Source: Gongronella butleri (Eukaryota; Mucoromycota; Mucoromycetes; Mucorales; Cunninghamellaceae). From it: DNA of 64,000 nt. Below the pieces are notes generated by a model that worked only from the letters and a program-made list of their open reading frames with translations, searched no databases and was not told the DNA's origin. Of the stretch, positions 10,803 through 21,360 are shown in pieces; the stretch's first letter is position 1; each line of letters opens with the position of its first letter. The DNA lies in assembly GCA_025201375.1 (NCBI GenBank), contig JAIWZP010000044.1:1-64000 (forward strand). The letters run 5' to 3'. A program made the position numbers and the translations under genes.

Positions 10803-12582
10803 CTAGTCAATCATCATCACGTCGTCCATGTCCATGACGTCATCACGCGTCGTCGAGTTGACCAGCTCGCGGCGGATTTCAGGCGAGACGCCAGGGTGGT
10901 ATTTGGTCTTGATGACGGCTAGCAACATATCTTTTTGTTCTTGAATCATATCTTCCTTGTATCTATAGAAAGAAAGGGCGTGTAAGAAAGGTCTGTAGGG
11001 ATCTCATTATTTTTTTGTTTTGTTTTTACCGTTGGGCAAAGACAAGGAGGGATTGTTGCCAGAGGACAGGCATGACGCGGGGATCGCGCTCAAAACGATA
11101 AAAGTGGCTGACAAGCGAGTCCACGACCTTGAATGGCAGCGCGTACTTTTTGTCGAGAAGGACGCGGATGAACAAACTGTTGGGGCCCGTGTAGTCCATT
11201 TCCGCGAGGCGCATGAGTGCGGCGGACGAGTGGAGGACGGGGATGGAGACGCGTGTGAGGACGGCGCCAATGATGGAAGCTTCCTTGAGCGTGCACGTGC
11301 CAGATTCGCACAGTGGGAAGAGCAAGCCCTTGAAAAAGGCAGCGGGCTTGTACAGCGCCTTTTTGAGCGCCAAAAAGTGGTGGTAGTGCAACTTTTTGTT
11401 CACTTGGATATCCTCACGCACACGATCCAAAAGCACCAAACTGAAGAAGCGCTGCGCCGCCGTGGTCTTGAGATTCGACACAAACATGCGCGTCGCCTCG
11501 TACGTGGCGTGTGGCGTCCACTCGTCGGGGTTCGTCAAATACAAAATTTCTTCCCAGTTTCGCAGACCTGGAATGATCTTGAATGCCTTGGGCAGCTTGC
11601 CAGACTTGTACCGGCTCAACAGCTGGCCAACCCTAGAAAAAAAAAATGGGAAAAATAAAATAAAACGTGAGTCTCTTTTTTAAACGCGACGCGTTGTCCA
11701 AATTCGGGGGCCAAAAGAAGTGGCTGTGCCTCTCTGTCTTACTTTGTGTACGCCTCAACCACCTTGGGATTGGCCGTGATATCCGAGGCAACTTCCGTTT
11801 CATCGTCTGTAAGCGAGGAAATAGGGCAATGAGATCACCAAAAGGAGACAATTTGCTGGTTGTTGTTGTTATTTTTTTTTTTTGTGTAATTGCATGTTTG
11901 TTTACCCTCGGCATCCATGGCCATGCCATCCGCAGCATTGTTCTTCTCGTTAATCTTGTCCATGATAAGGTCGGCGAGTGTACGGCGTTCGCGGGGGGCG
12001 CTGGGGAAGAATTTTTCGAGCACATCGGCATCTTCCTCGTCAATCTCGAGCTCCTCGACCTCGCCATCGACATCTCCTTCGTCAATCTCCTCGTCGCTCA
12101 GGTTAAAGCCCAATGGACCAGTACCAACCTTGCCCTTGGTCGAGGTCTTGCGCACACTGTCAGAATTGATAAAAAAAAAGCGCATGAGTCAGGCGAAAGC
12201 AGCAAAAAATGGCGGGCCAAGGCCTCCCCCGCATAGACCTTCTTTTCTTTTTCAATCCACATACGGCTTCTCCTCGTCGTCGTCCTCTCGTCGTCGCTCA
12301 ATTTCCTCCTGCTGACGCTTGGCAATATTCAAAATTTTCTTGGACAGCTTGGGATCGAGGTATTCCTGTAGAAAAAGATCCAATTGTGAGCAAGGGATCA
12401 GCACGATCTAAAAGCGACCCAATCTTTTTTTTTTCTACCTCGTCTTGCTCTTCGCGGTTGTTGCGGTCGACAAACTTTTGACGGGGCGCCTTGCGGAAGC
12501 CTTGTTCGGGGTGGTCGTCAAGCTGTGCATGCAGAGGGTCGTGGCGCGAGGCACGCGACTTGTTGTGAAGGTCTTTGCCCAT
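10803..12582 (-). CDS. ENP1: bystin (BYSL/Enp1), 40S ribosome assembly factor
   Basis: Nucleolar protein of 40S subunit biogenesis, a component of the SSU processome and pre-40S particles. Exons in reading order: 12439-12582, 12265-12365, 11906-12156, 11743-11806, 11030-11632, 10803-10962; 440 residues, the usual animal length. The N-terminal third is charged and disordered (an acidic [20 protein letters not shown] stretch). The C-terminal part is the conserved bystin fold: [56 protein letters not shown] and the [20 protein letters not shown] region. The start [17 protein letters not shown] is the first ATG of the exon and looks like the basic bystin N-terminus. It lies 175 bases from the stop of the next gene in the same orientation. 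Confidence 0.92.
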
Positions 12583-12756
12583 GATCAAGAAAGAAATAGT
12601 GTAAAAAAGAAAGAAAAGAGAAAGAAAAGGGGGAGGCAAAAGCCGATTTTGCTGGGAAAATTTTTTTATTTTCAGCAGTAGGCACTTGAAAACGTCCCAT
12701 TGGCCCGCCGCTCTGCCTTGACAATTCATGCATGAAATTCATTGTTCAAGTCAATT

Positions 12757-13998
12757 CTATAGGGAGTCGATGGGCCACTTTGGCATCGTCGTAATGGTAT
12801 AATCATCTAAAAGCCCCGCCTGCAGCCGCTCAATGCCTGTCCAGGCAATCATCGCGCCATTGTCTGTACACAGATGCGGCGGTGGACAGATCAATGGCAA
12901 ATTGTACTTGCCAGCGAGCGTTTCCAACCTAAAAAAAAAAAAAAGGGGGGGCATGGGGAAAGGGATGCATACCTTGAGATGTCATGGCCAATCGCCGCAT
13001 TTTCTCCTTTTTTTTTTTAGGAGTTCTTACCTTGATCTGAAGAACAGATTGCTGGCAACGCCGCCGCTGACGACGAGAGTTGAAAGATTGGGCGTGGTTT
13101 TAGTGACCTGGAGGAGGGCCAGATCAAGTTTTTGCTCGAGGTGCTGCACCGCGACGGTTTGAAAGGCGGCGGCCATGTCGGCGATGCGCTGCGGATCGCT
13201 TGTCATGTCATGGTCGTGGATCAGACGCGCAACCGCGGTTTTGAGGCCCGAGAAGCTAAACGCGAGCACGGATTTGTTGCGCTGGAGCATGGGCATGGGC
13301 AAAAGCGATGCGTACCGCTTCGGATCGCCCTTTTGCGCTGCCAGTTCGAGCGCAGCGCCCGGTCCGCCGCGGCCCTGTGCCCACGGCAGCTGCAGTGTGC
13401 GCGCAGTCTTGTCAATGGCCTCGCCCATGGCGTCGTCACGTGTTGTTGCCAGGACATCGTATTTGCCGAGCCCATGGACGGTCAGCAGCAGTGTGTGTCC
13501 GCCCGAGATCAGCAGCGCCATGAATGGGAATGTCACGGCCGGGTCCGCGAGACGCGCCGTCAATGCATGGGCCTCCATGTGATGCACGCCAATCAATGGC
13601 TTTTCGTGCACGGCCGCCAGCGTTTTGGCCGCGTTCAGGCCCACGGGCAGGCACGGCGGCAAGCCTGGACCGCGCGTCACGGCAATCGCGTCCAAATCGT
13701 CCACGGTCACGTGCGCCTGCTTCAATGCCTCGACAATCACACCAGGAAGATTCGCAGAGTGGCCACGGCTCGCCAGCGTTGGCACAACACCGCCCATGGG
13801 CTCATGCATCGCCCGCTGGCCACGAACAACCTCGGACAAGATCGATCGGTCCGACCGCACAACCGCTGCAGACGTGTCGTCGCACGACGTCTCAATACCA
13901 AGCACCGTCACTGGCCGTCCGCTGCTCATACCACGCTGTAAAGCGCCAAGACTCGTCCGTGCCAGCGTCCTTTGTGAAATATAAAAAGGACGGAACAT
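12757..13998 (-). CDS. QRI7: mitochondrial tRNA threonylcarbamoyladenosine (t6A) synthase subunit, Qri7/OSGEPL1 type
   Basis: Kae1/TsaD/Qri7 family enzyme that transfers threonylcarbamoyl to A37 of ANN-decoding tRNAs; the mitochondrial member works in the organelle. Exons 13031-13998 and 12757-12928; 379 residues. The N-terminus ([20 protein letters not shown]) is basic, amphipathic and lacks acidic residues, like a mitochondrial presequence. The catalytic core starts at residue 31 ([17 protein letters not shown]). The metal-binding HxxxH is HMEAH (140-144). LLISGGHT, the late SGGVASN motif and [10 protein letters not shown] are all present. The length and leader separate it from the shorter cytosolic Kae1 of the KEOPS complex. 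Upstream ATGs in the same frame belong to a low-complexity lysine-rich leader and were not used. Confidence 0.93.
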
Positions 13999-14599
13999 GT
14001 CAATGAAACAAAGCAAGAAGGAAAAAAAACGAGAAAGAGCGGAGATCAACCCTGGCTTTCTCTTTTTGGTGTCCCATGTGAGCCTTGGAAAGGCGCAGCA
14101 AGGGGCGTCATTCTTTTTTTTTTTTTTGCTTTTCCATTGCAAGTCTATTAGATATTGTAGAACACAAGCGCTTTTGCTGCCCTCCTACTGATTATACAGC
14201 GGGATGCTACGAAACCAACTCAGGCCAGTGTCCAAATTCTGGGAAAATGCATTAGAGCATGACTGTATTTTTTCGTGCGTGGCGCTGTCTCCTCTGTGCT
14301 CGTACAGTATTACAGTACATCTGTACCTCGCAAATTTGGTGAAGGCGATTCTGCAAGCGTGAAGCGCCTTGACTAGGTTTGAAAAAAAGAAAACGGCCAG
14401 ATAGCGTCCGAGAAAAAGTAAAAAAGCACCATTTTAATTTGTTTTTGGAATTTACACACAAAAAACGCGTTTGGTCCGTCCATTTTTTAATCTCGGTGAA
14501 CAGCACCTGACGCGTGCTATCATTTCAATACCTGAAACATCGCGCTCCACTGCATAAAAACGTACACATTTACCTTTTAAAAAATAAAGAGCGTGTTTT
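13999..14599. other. intergenic, start of the gene-poor repeat block
   Basis: No gene. Two TACAGTA words (14303, 14311) sit in a low-complexity stretch. The DNA from 14210 on resembles the AT-rich repeat DNA that follows. Confidence 0.4.
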
Positions 14600-15014
14600 T
14601 CAGACTTTGGCGACCTGCTGTGCTTCCAGAATTTTTTTTTACAGCCTTCTTGCCCGCCAATGAAAAATGCGCCACGGCATAAACTCTGGTCCAGTGCTCA
14701 AGACGGACCTGCCCGATTTTTTGGGACTCGAAAATGCCAAAAAATCTCACATTTGAACTATTTTGCATTCATCTCGTTATCTGCATGGTCGACCCCGCTC
14801 AAAAATAGCCGCATCGAATTCAGCGCACAATTTGCAACAAAAGAGCTTAAACCCCCAAATCGCTACGGCCACTTTTAAAAAATTCAGGGGTCACTCAGGG
14901 GTCACACATTTCAATCTCAGAAAATACCTAATTTGGGAAAATTCGAACTCCGAGTGATCAATGCATCTCAAACAGGTAACTCCGACGATTTGCTATTGGC
15001 AGACAAAATGTCAT

Positions 15015-15560
15015 GGCCATGCCTTTGGCAAACAATGGCCATGCCCTAGCAAGATCAACTCGGCATGCAAGCATCCTTATCATCTGAATTGATGTGGCGT
15101 GCATGCATATTATTATTGTCAATTGAACCAACGTGGCGTGCATGCGTATTTATTATTCCCATCTGGACCAGCGTGGCGCGCATGCATACTGTTGTTTGTA
15201 CAAACACTTCCTCGGCGCTTTCTCCGAAGCGTTTCATCGTCCCCTTCTCTCTCTTATATATATCCCCTTCTTCCGGACACTCAATTAGTTTTTCCCCACT
15301 GAATACAACACACACACTCTATCCCCTTTCTTGTTATACGGTAAAAACTCTGGCTCCAACAATGGTTACTCCTCAACTTGCCAAGTGTTCTCATGGGCGT
15401 TACAAGCCGGCTTTCGTGGCACGTCGATCCAAGAAGCCCCGATATAAGCGCGCGCCGCGAAGCGGCGCGCGCACGGATCACTGGTCGCCTCCGCCCCCTC
15501 GCAATTGGGGACCTCGACGTGTCGGTCCGTGCCCGGATCGTCACACAAAATGGCACGTCG
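15015..15560. other. insertion inside repeat B copy 1
   Basis: Present only in this copy; the matching place in copy 2 (about 44235-44260) has about 20 unrelated bases. The insertion holds three phased 16-bp boxes, a TATA-like run, a pyrimidine-rich stretch and a short open frame containing a perfect 11-bp GC hairpin. No clear terminal repeats or target duplication were found, so it may equally be ancestral sequence deleted from copy 2. Confidence 0.55.
15094..15188 (+). promoter_or_regulatory. three phased direct repeats upstream of a TATA-like run
   Basis: The core GTGGCGTGCATGCATA occurs at 15094, 15133 (one change) and 15173 (one change), 39 and 40 bases apart. Each contains the palindrome GCATGC and two are followed by a TATTATT run. 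A TATATATA run lies at 15255 and an ATG at 15362. The even spacing, near four helical turns, looks like a set of activator sites; this is inference. Confidence 0.45.
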
Positions 15561-15571
15561 CCCCAACGTAA
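15362..15571 (+). CDS. possible small basic protein in the repeat insertion (uncertain)
   Basis: A 69-codon open frame that begins 107 bases after the TATA-like run. The predicted protein is rich in Arg, Lys, Pro and Trp (starts MVTPQLAKCSHGRYKPAF) and resembles no family I know. Codons 30-37 fall in a perfect hairpin (15448-15472: 11-bp stem of GCGCGCGCCGC, loop GAA), which is unusual for coding DNA and could instead mark a structured RNA. The stop lies at the junction where homology to the other repeat copy resumes. Whether it is translated is unknown. Confidence 0.22.
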   Translation: MVTPQLAKCSHGRYKPAFVARRSKKPRYKRAPRSGARTDHWSPPPPRNWGPRRVGPCPDRHTKWHVAPT

Positions 15572-16090
15572 GAAAAATGCCCAAAGAGTGACGCATGAAC
15601 GGCGATCGACTGAGAAAAAGTGTCTATTTTGGGCAAGATTTTTTTTGCAAAATTTAAGGTTTGGCACTTCCAAATTAAGTACGTGGATTGCATGGAATTT
15701 TTATTTTTTTCTTATTTTTCATCTTTTTATTTTGCACATTTTTATGCGCTGAGTGTGGGCTGCAGGCTGGAAATGACTGATGCAGAGAATTAAAACCCAA
15801 GTAAGCGCATTGCAAATCATCCCATTAGATACTTTGCCCTCTGTTTGTTAGGAAAACTGCAATAAAAACCACAGGTTTATTAGACCGTTGTCGAGCAAAG
15901 CGCGATCAAAGATTTTGATGAAAAAGTGGATTTTCTCTGCGAGTTTTAGCCATCCTTCGATGAAACTGGTCTCGTTCGATAGAGATTCAAAAGATGCTTT
16001 CGACATATTAAAAGCACCGCGTGTCATTCTATCGTTTGCCGAGAATATCGAGGTTGAAATTTTTTGAAATGTTTGAACGGCTTTCACGAG

Positions 16091-18589
16091 CGTACCAAGT
16101 TCACGTATCGGGCAAACAAATATTCTGGAAATGACATCCGAGACGCCTAGCTATAATTTTGCGTAGTAAAGTATTTTGGCTGGCAAGACGTTTTAATCTC
16201 TTGCTAGACGCCCCGAAATTGCTCTTAGAGGCTACAACGCGTCGCACCTGGATGTAAAATTTGATTTGGAATCGAATGGTGTTACTTTCGAGCCGTGCTC
16301 TCTTAGTAAAAACACGAAAAATCACGCATTTACTGCCAAAAATCAAAATCGGGCCGAAATGTCGTAAATTGCGATTATCTCGAAATTTAATTAAGTTAAC
16401 GGACATCGTGTGAGAACTTTTTTATTCGATTCTAAATTAAATTTTACATTGGACTCGTGCGGCAAAATAGCGATTCAAGCAAGTTTTGAGGTACTTTCAT
16501 TAGAGCAAACTGCAGCATTTGAGCCAGATCTCTAAGTACTCAAAAACCTGCAATTGGACATGTAATTTAAACACCGCCAGGAGATTCTACGCCCTTGAAA
16601 AAATATAAAACGCCATTTTTAGCTTCATCATTATTGACCAAACCCTGAGTATAAATGGGGTCGGGGTGACGAATTCTAACTTTTTTACCACGCAAAATTC
16701 TAGCTACGCCATCCGAGACCGTCTGATTCGAACAAAGCACATTTTATTGCAATCAAAGAAGAATCTGATCAAGACATTGTCACAATTGTGAAAATGTCGA
16801 TATTTTGGATGCATCTGCACAACAATTCAACTAATGTTTGGTTTTCAACGCCACGTTGAAAAAAACACGGCTAAGGCAAATGGCCTAATGAAAAAGGCTT
16901 GGAGGCGATCCAACCATGGTTACTTTGTACCGTAGTGTTTAAAATTGGATTGGTGAAAATATGGATTTTTTGGGATTTCTCTACAAGTGTCTGATTGATT
17001 TCTATTATTCATCAATGTTTTTTTAAAATGAGACGCGCCGAAATACTGTAGTTTGTTGCAAAGCTTGGGGGCGATCCATTTATGATTTGCAATGGTCGGT
17101 ACGTAATAGGATTTGTGTAAATTCGTGAAAACGGTGCACATCTCGACAACAGACTGGTTGTCATCTGTGTTTTAATTTTTTACGAAAAGAGAAGCAATGA
17201 AATATCCAAGTAGCAAGTTTGGCGGTGATTGAAGAAGCATGATTTTACAGCGAAATGTTTTTTTTCAAAACGCTCTACAGCCAAATTTTCAGCAATGTCA
17301 AATTTCTCGACGAGCCACTTGATCGACATTGGGGTTTTAATGTTTTTGTGAAAAGAGTGGAGCCAAATTCTATGCGTGGCAAAGTTTCGCGGCTCTGCGA
17401 TGAACACTGATTTTTCCAAATGCTCGAAAAAAAGTTGGTCAGGTCAAGCAAAATGTACAGTACCGGTATCTGGAGGGTCCCCCACTTTGAGAGGTTCAAG
17501 CTCAGACAGAATCCCCAAATCCGTTTGGCAACCAGCACACTGCAGATCTGAGAGTCATGTCTTTAGATGCACTGATCTCTCTTTCCAAGCAAATCTGCAA
17601 TAAAAACCGGGAGTCGATCAGTGCGTTCTCGAGCAAATGGCGATTAAAGCCAAATTTTAAAAACTTGATTTTCTCCACCAGTTTTGGCCGCAAACCTGTA
17701 AAAGTTGACTCATTCGATAGATGGTCGAACGTCGCATCTTTTGTCACAGCAGCGACCTTGCTTTTACTCACTAATGTATGAATTGCCGAGTAAATTGGAA
17801 CTGAAATGTTTGATCACGCGCTGCAAGTGTACAAAGGTCACGCATCGACTTGGCCGCCCGGGTGGGAGTAAAATGACACCTAGACGCGTATTTTTCCACA
17901 TGTGCAAGTTTCAGGTCGACTGAGGCACAATTTATCGTGCCACGAGCGAAAATGTGAATTTATCGACAAATGTCGATTTTCTCGTCAAAGACATGATTGA
18001 TCCCAATTTTTGACGCGTTTTCTAAAGAGAGTATGGGCAAAATACCAAAACTGCAAAGTTTCAAGTACCTGAAATCACTCGATAGCGTGTCATGTCAATA
18101 ATTTGGAAAATCGCGGTTTTTTGGCGATTTTCCTAAGGGAACCAGTCGACAATTTTCAAGTGGTATCTTTATAAAATCCAGGTCGCTGAATCGCCACGCC
18201 AATCATACCCGAGGCAAACACGTCCAGTTTATCAATGGAAATAACGTAAAATCAGGGGTCGACCATCTGATCTTGGCGAAAAATGCAATTTGCTGCCAAT
18301 CTTCAGTCCAAGGTCAACTCGATGAGCGGACGAGGACAAGTTGCAGCGCTTTGAAACAGTGCTCACCAGAAAGAGCAATAATTTCTGCGTCTACAGATGC
18401 CGATGGTCTATTTAAAAATAAATGAATTTTTGGCAGATTAGACAAAAATTGGCTGTCACGTTGGATGATGAGCTGGGTTGTGCGTTGTGCTTGTGCCCCA
18501 CAGCCGTGTTGTCGTAGCTGTTCATTGCAGGCATTGAATTCGCGTATCATACCTGGCTCATCTCTAGCTCGTGGATGTGTCAGTGCGGC
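16091..18589. other. AT-rich gene-poor DNA, probably decayed repeats
   Basis: No gene supported. About 17065-17215 matches the repeat at 410-600. Within the block, CTTGGAGGCGATCCA near 16900 and CTTGGGGGCGATCCA near 17065 are diverged repeats about 165 bases apart. The stretch 17590-17720 (AATCTGCAATAAAAACC, then GATTTTCTCC and TTCGATAGA) resembles part of repeat B at 15850-15980. TACTGTA occurs at 17044 and TACAGTA at 17455. Confidence 0.45.
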
Positions 18590-18790
18590 GCTGTAGCGTG
18601 CTGTCCCAGCAGTATTCATCCGGAAAGCAAAATCGAAAATAGTCTATTGCTTGGCAACCAGCAGATGGATCCAACTCTTGTAAGATGTTTTTCTTCGTTT
18701 CTCTATGCGGCCTTTATTGTGTGCAAGTTTCGCAGGATTCTGGAGACCCATACCGGTATTTTCGTTTTTGGATTGGACGCCTGCCTCGGC
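18590..18790 (-). repeat. partial, diverged copy of repeat family A
   Basis: The minus strand carries GGGTCTCCAGAATCCTGC then GAAACTTGCACACA, later a TTGCCAAGCAAT stretch and CTATTTTCGATTTTGCTTTC, in the same order as the first third of the family-A copies. Similarity fades beyond about 18590. Confidence 0.5.
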
Positions 18791-19119
18791 TCGTTTTTTC
18801 ATCTCTAGTACTCTCTGGGCTACCTCTTTATGGCGCTCTAAGAAAAGGGTCATTTATGCATCGAATGCAAAGTTGGTCGCGTTTAGTGTATTAAAATCCA
18901 AGGTCAGCAAGGCGGTTCCCGAGCAATCTCGTTTTCAGTGCAGATTTGTGAAAATCATCGATGATTCCATCCGCTTGGCCCTGTTCATCGTAAACGTGGG
19001 CTCGTGCTTTCTTTAGGCTGCCAAGCTGGATGTTGTATTAATTTACGACGCGTCACTAATTGTCCTTTCGAGTGGTGTCGAAGGATGTCCGTTTTTTATT
19101 TGTACAAGGATAAGGCAAA

Positions 19120-19411
19120 TCAGCGGCGGTGATGATGAGATCGATGACTACTGTGCGACGAGGAAGATGAGGAGGAAGGGTGTTTGAATGCGGAGGAGCG
19201 GTGTGATTCAGGTCGGTCATCGCGCGCAGACCTGCTGCTACGAGAGCGAGAGGATGATGTCGAAGGCGATGCCGCACGTGGCCGATGGTGGCTCCTTGCC
19301 TCTGACCGGCTCGAATCTTTTCCATGCCGTGAGTTATGGTGCCCAGCGTCTTCCTTGCTGCGACTGCAAAATTAGAACACGAGTCAAAGAGTGCGTCTTT
19401 TTTTACGCGCT

Positions 19412-19458
<47 letters not shown>

Positions 19459-20186
19459 GTACCTTTCGCTTGCGTCCGAGATGAACCGGCGGTCACGGCA
19501 GCCAAAGCGCAGCTGTCCACTTGTCTTTTGCCCGCCGAATCCGCCACCGAGTCGGCGTGGGACCCAGCCGCGCAAAGTGCGTGCAAATTCATAGTCAACG
19601 AGGATGGGCCGGTCGTTCAAGACATGGCGGTGGGCATGTCGGTACGCATTGGCAGCCGCGTATGTCCGTTCGAACGTGACAAAACCGTAGCCCCGCGACA
19701 GGCCGGTCACTAAGGCACAAAAATCCACACAATGGTGCCCAAGGATGTTATTTTTTGCGCATTGTCCCCCGTTTGTATTTGCCTGCCTGCCCTACCTTTG
19801 CAACGAACAAGTTTGACGTGATTAAGTCGCCCATAGGCCTCAAAGAGCTTGATCAATTGATCTTTTGTCCGCAAATGTCGCGAAAAAGGGCGCGTGAGCC
19901 AAATTTTCACTCTTTTTTTTTTTGATGGTGTGCTTACCTTCCGTGGTATGGTGGTCCAGGCGGCCGACAAAGAGGGTCTTGCGCGGGTCGGTGGTGGTGA
20001 CGCGCTTATTTGGGGGTATATCTATAGGGAAAAAAATATGAATTTTGTACGATAGCGCTTATTTTCCGTCCACCTACAATGAGCTTTGGAAGCGCGTTCA
20101 ATGGCATGGTCGTGTGGGATACGCTTTGGGTTGTGGCCAGTGATGGTGCCGACGACGAGCGGGTCATAGTCGGTGGCCAACGACAT
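19120..20186 (-). CDS. SNRNP35: U11/U12 snRNP 35 kDa protein (SNRNP35), minor spliceosome RRM protein
   Basis: RNA-binding protein of the U11/U12 di-snRNP, the U12-type counterpart of U1-70K. Exons in reading order: 20078-20186, 19938-20021, 19796-19861, 19463-19709, 19120-19363; 249 residues. Diagnostic order: YDPLVVGTITG then PHDHAIERASKAHYIPPNKRV, an RRM with RNP2 LFVGRL and RNP1 RGYGFVTF, then DYEFARTLRGWVPRRLGGGFGG and SGQLRFGCRDR. The last three follow U11/U12-35K, in particular GWVPRRLGGGFGG. An Arg/Ser/His-rich tail ends the protein. An in-frame ATG at 20261 would add 25 residues; 20186 matches the family's short lead before YDPL. Intron 4 carries a 45-base homopolymer just after the donor. 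Divergent from eIF1A across about 165 bases, so the two probably share a promoter region. Confidence 0.88.
19413..19457. repeat. 45-base homopolymer run in an SNRNP35 intron
   Basis: Uninterrupted T on the plus strand, so A in the transcript. It starts six bases inside the intron after the donor GTACC. Such a run is likely length-variable. Confidence 0.9.
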
Positions 20187-20351
20187 TTTTTTTGCAGAAA
20201 AAGAAGCAAGCGGAGCCCGCGTGATGCCGTAGTCGTTGTGCAAGCCACCAAAATAAGACACCGCAGTTTTTTTTTGGGCTTATATTTTGGCTCTGCTTTG
20301 TTGTTTCTCCTCTCTTTTCCTTTCTCTTTTTTATACAGTTTTTTTTTTACT

Positions 20352-21037
20352 ATGCCCAAGAACAAAGGAAAGGTAAGCGATTCAAACAAGACAAACAACC
20401 ATAGAGCGAGAATACGGCAAACACGATGCAATTGTTGTCTAGACCTTCTAGATGACGGTCTCGGCTCGCTTGTTTTTTTTTGTTTCTCTTACTGCTAAAG
20501 GCTGCAGATGAGGTGCTGACGTTTGTTTTTTTCTTTTTTTCTTTTTTTCTTTGTCAAACATAGGGTGGCAAGAACCGACGACGAGGAAAGAACGAAAACG
20601 AAGACAACAAGCGCGAGCTTGACTTCAAGGAAGAGGGCCAAGGTAAGACAATTGCTATTACAGAGCCATTGGAAGCGACAATGGGCCATGATGGCTGATT
20701 GTTTTTCTTGTTTTGCATAGAATACGCCCAAGTTGTTAAGATGCTTGGCAATGGTCGCCTCGAGGCGCAGTGCTTTGATGGTGTGAAGCGACTAGCACAC
20801 ATCCGCGGCAAGATGCGAAAGAAAGTGTGGATCAACCAGGGCGACATCATTCTACTATCACTACGCGAGTATCAGGATGACAAGGCCGACGTCATCCAAA
20901 AGTACACGCCCGAAGAAGCGCGCCAGCTCAAGGCCTATGGCGAGCTGCCCGATACGGCCAAGATCAACGAAAACGAGACCTTTGGTGGCGAAGATGATGA
21001 TGAAATCGAATTCGACTTTGACATTGATGAAATCTAG
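20352..21037 (+). CDS. TIF11: translation initiation factor eIF1A
   Basis: Small OB-fold factor that binds the 40S A site and promotes scanning and start-codon selection. Exons 20352-20372, 20564-20642, 20721-21037; 138 residues, near the family's usual length. The basic N-terminal tail ([19 protein letters not shown]) is split over two introns. The OB fold follows: [58 protein letters not shown]. The tail is acidic ([17 protein letters not shown]), with the C-terminal DIDEI typical of eIF1A, which contacts eIF5B in other eukaryotes. The first exon encodes only seven residues. Short divergent spacing to SNRNP35 suggests a shared promoter. Confidence 0.95.
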
Positions 21038-21360
21038 GTTTCCCCCCCTCCCCATTTACCGTAGTATATCATTCTTAGAAATTCGAGTAAAATAAAAGAA
21101 TCTTGCACACCATGGACGTTCTCTCTTTTGCTTCCTTGCCCACAGGGTCCGTTTTAGTGTAAACGTTGGCAAAAAAATGGTGTGTTGCAAAGGCATGGCC
21201 AAAAAAAAAAAAAAAAAAAAAAAGGGGATCGTCAGGATGAAATGAAAGCATCTCCGCCCCTGCAACGCACATTTTCAAATCAGGCAAATAAGACAAGAGC
21301 AGGCAAGGCTGTGCCCAAATGACGGTTTCTCTTTTCTTTTTCCCTTTTTTTTAATTTTTT
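21038..21360. other. intergenic region before the methyltransferase gene
   Basis: About 320 bases with a 22-base A run near 21200 and a T-rich stretch just before the ATG. No gene or repeat family recognised. Confidence 0.4.

Larger units (their letters stand above)
14600..16090 (+). repeat. dispersed repeat family B, copy 1, interrupted by a roughly 550-bp insertion
   Basis: Matches 43850-44780 in two blocks. Block one (about 14630-15010) shares GCAAAATTTGCAACAAAA-like and AAACCCCCAAA.CGCTACG words, a doubled GGGGTCACTCAGGGGTCACA and AACTCCGAGTGATCAATGC. Block two (about 15570-16090) shares AAATGCCCAAAGAGT, ACGGCGATCGAC, CTTCCAAATTAAGT and TTTCTCTGCGAGTTTT. Between the blocks, 15015-15560 has no counterpart in copy 2. 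A third diverged fragment lies at about 60125-60350. Confidence 0.8.

Noticed and set aside
13132..14006. Long plus-strand frames of 269 and 160 codons
   Set aside because: Antisense to the well-supported Qri7 gene.
15850..17720. Possible ancient transposase in the 14-19 kb block
   Set aside because: All frames are short and none shows a DDE/DDD triad or other transposase motif.
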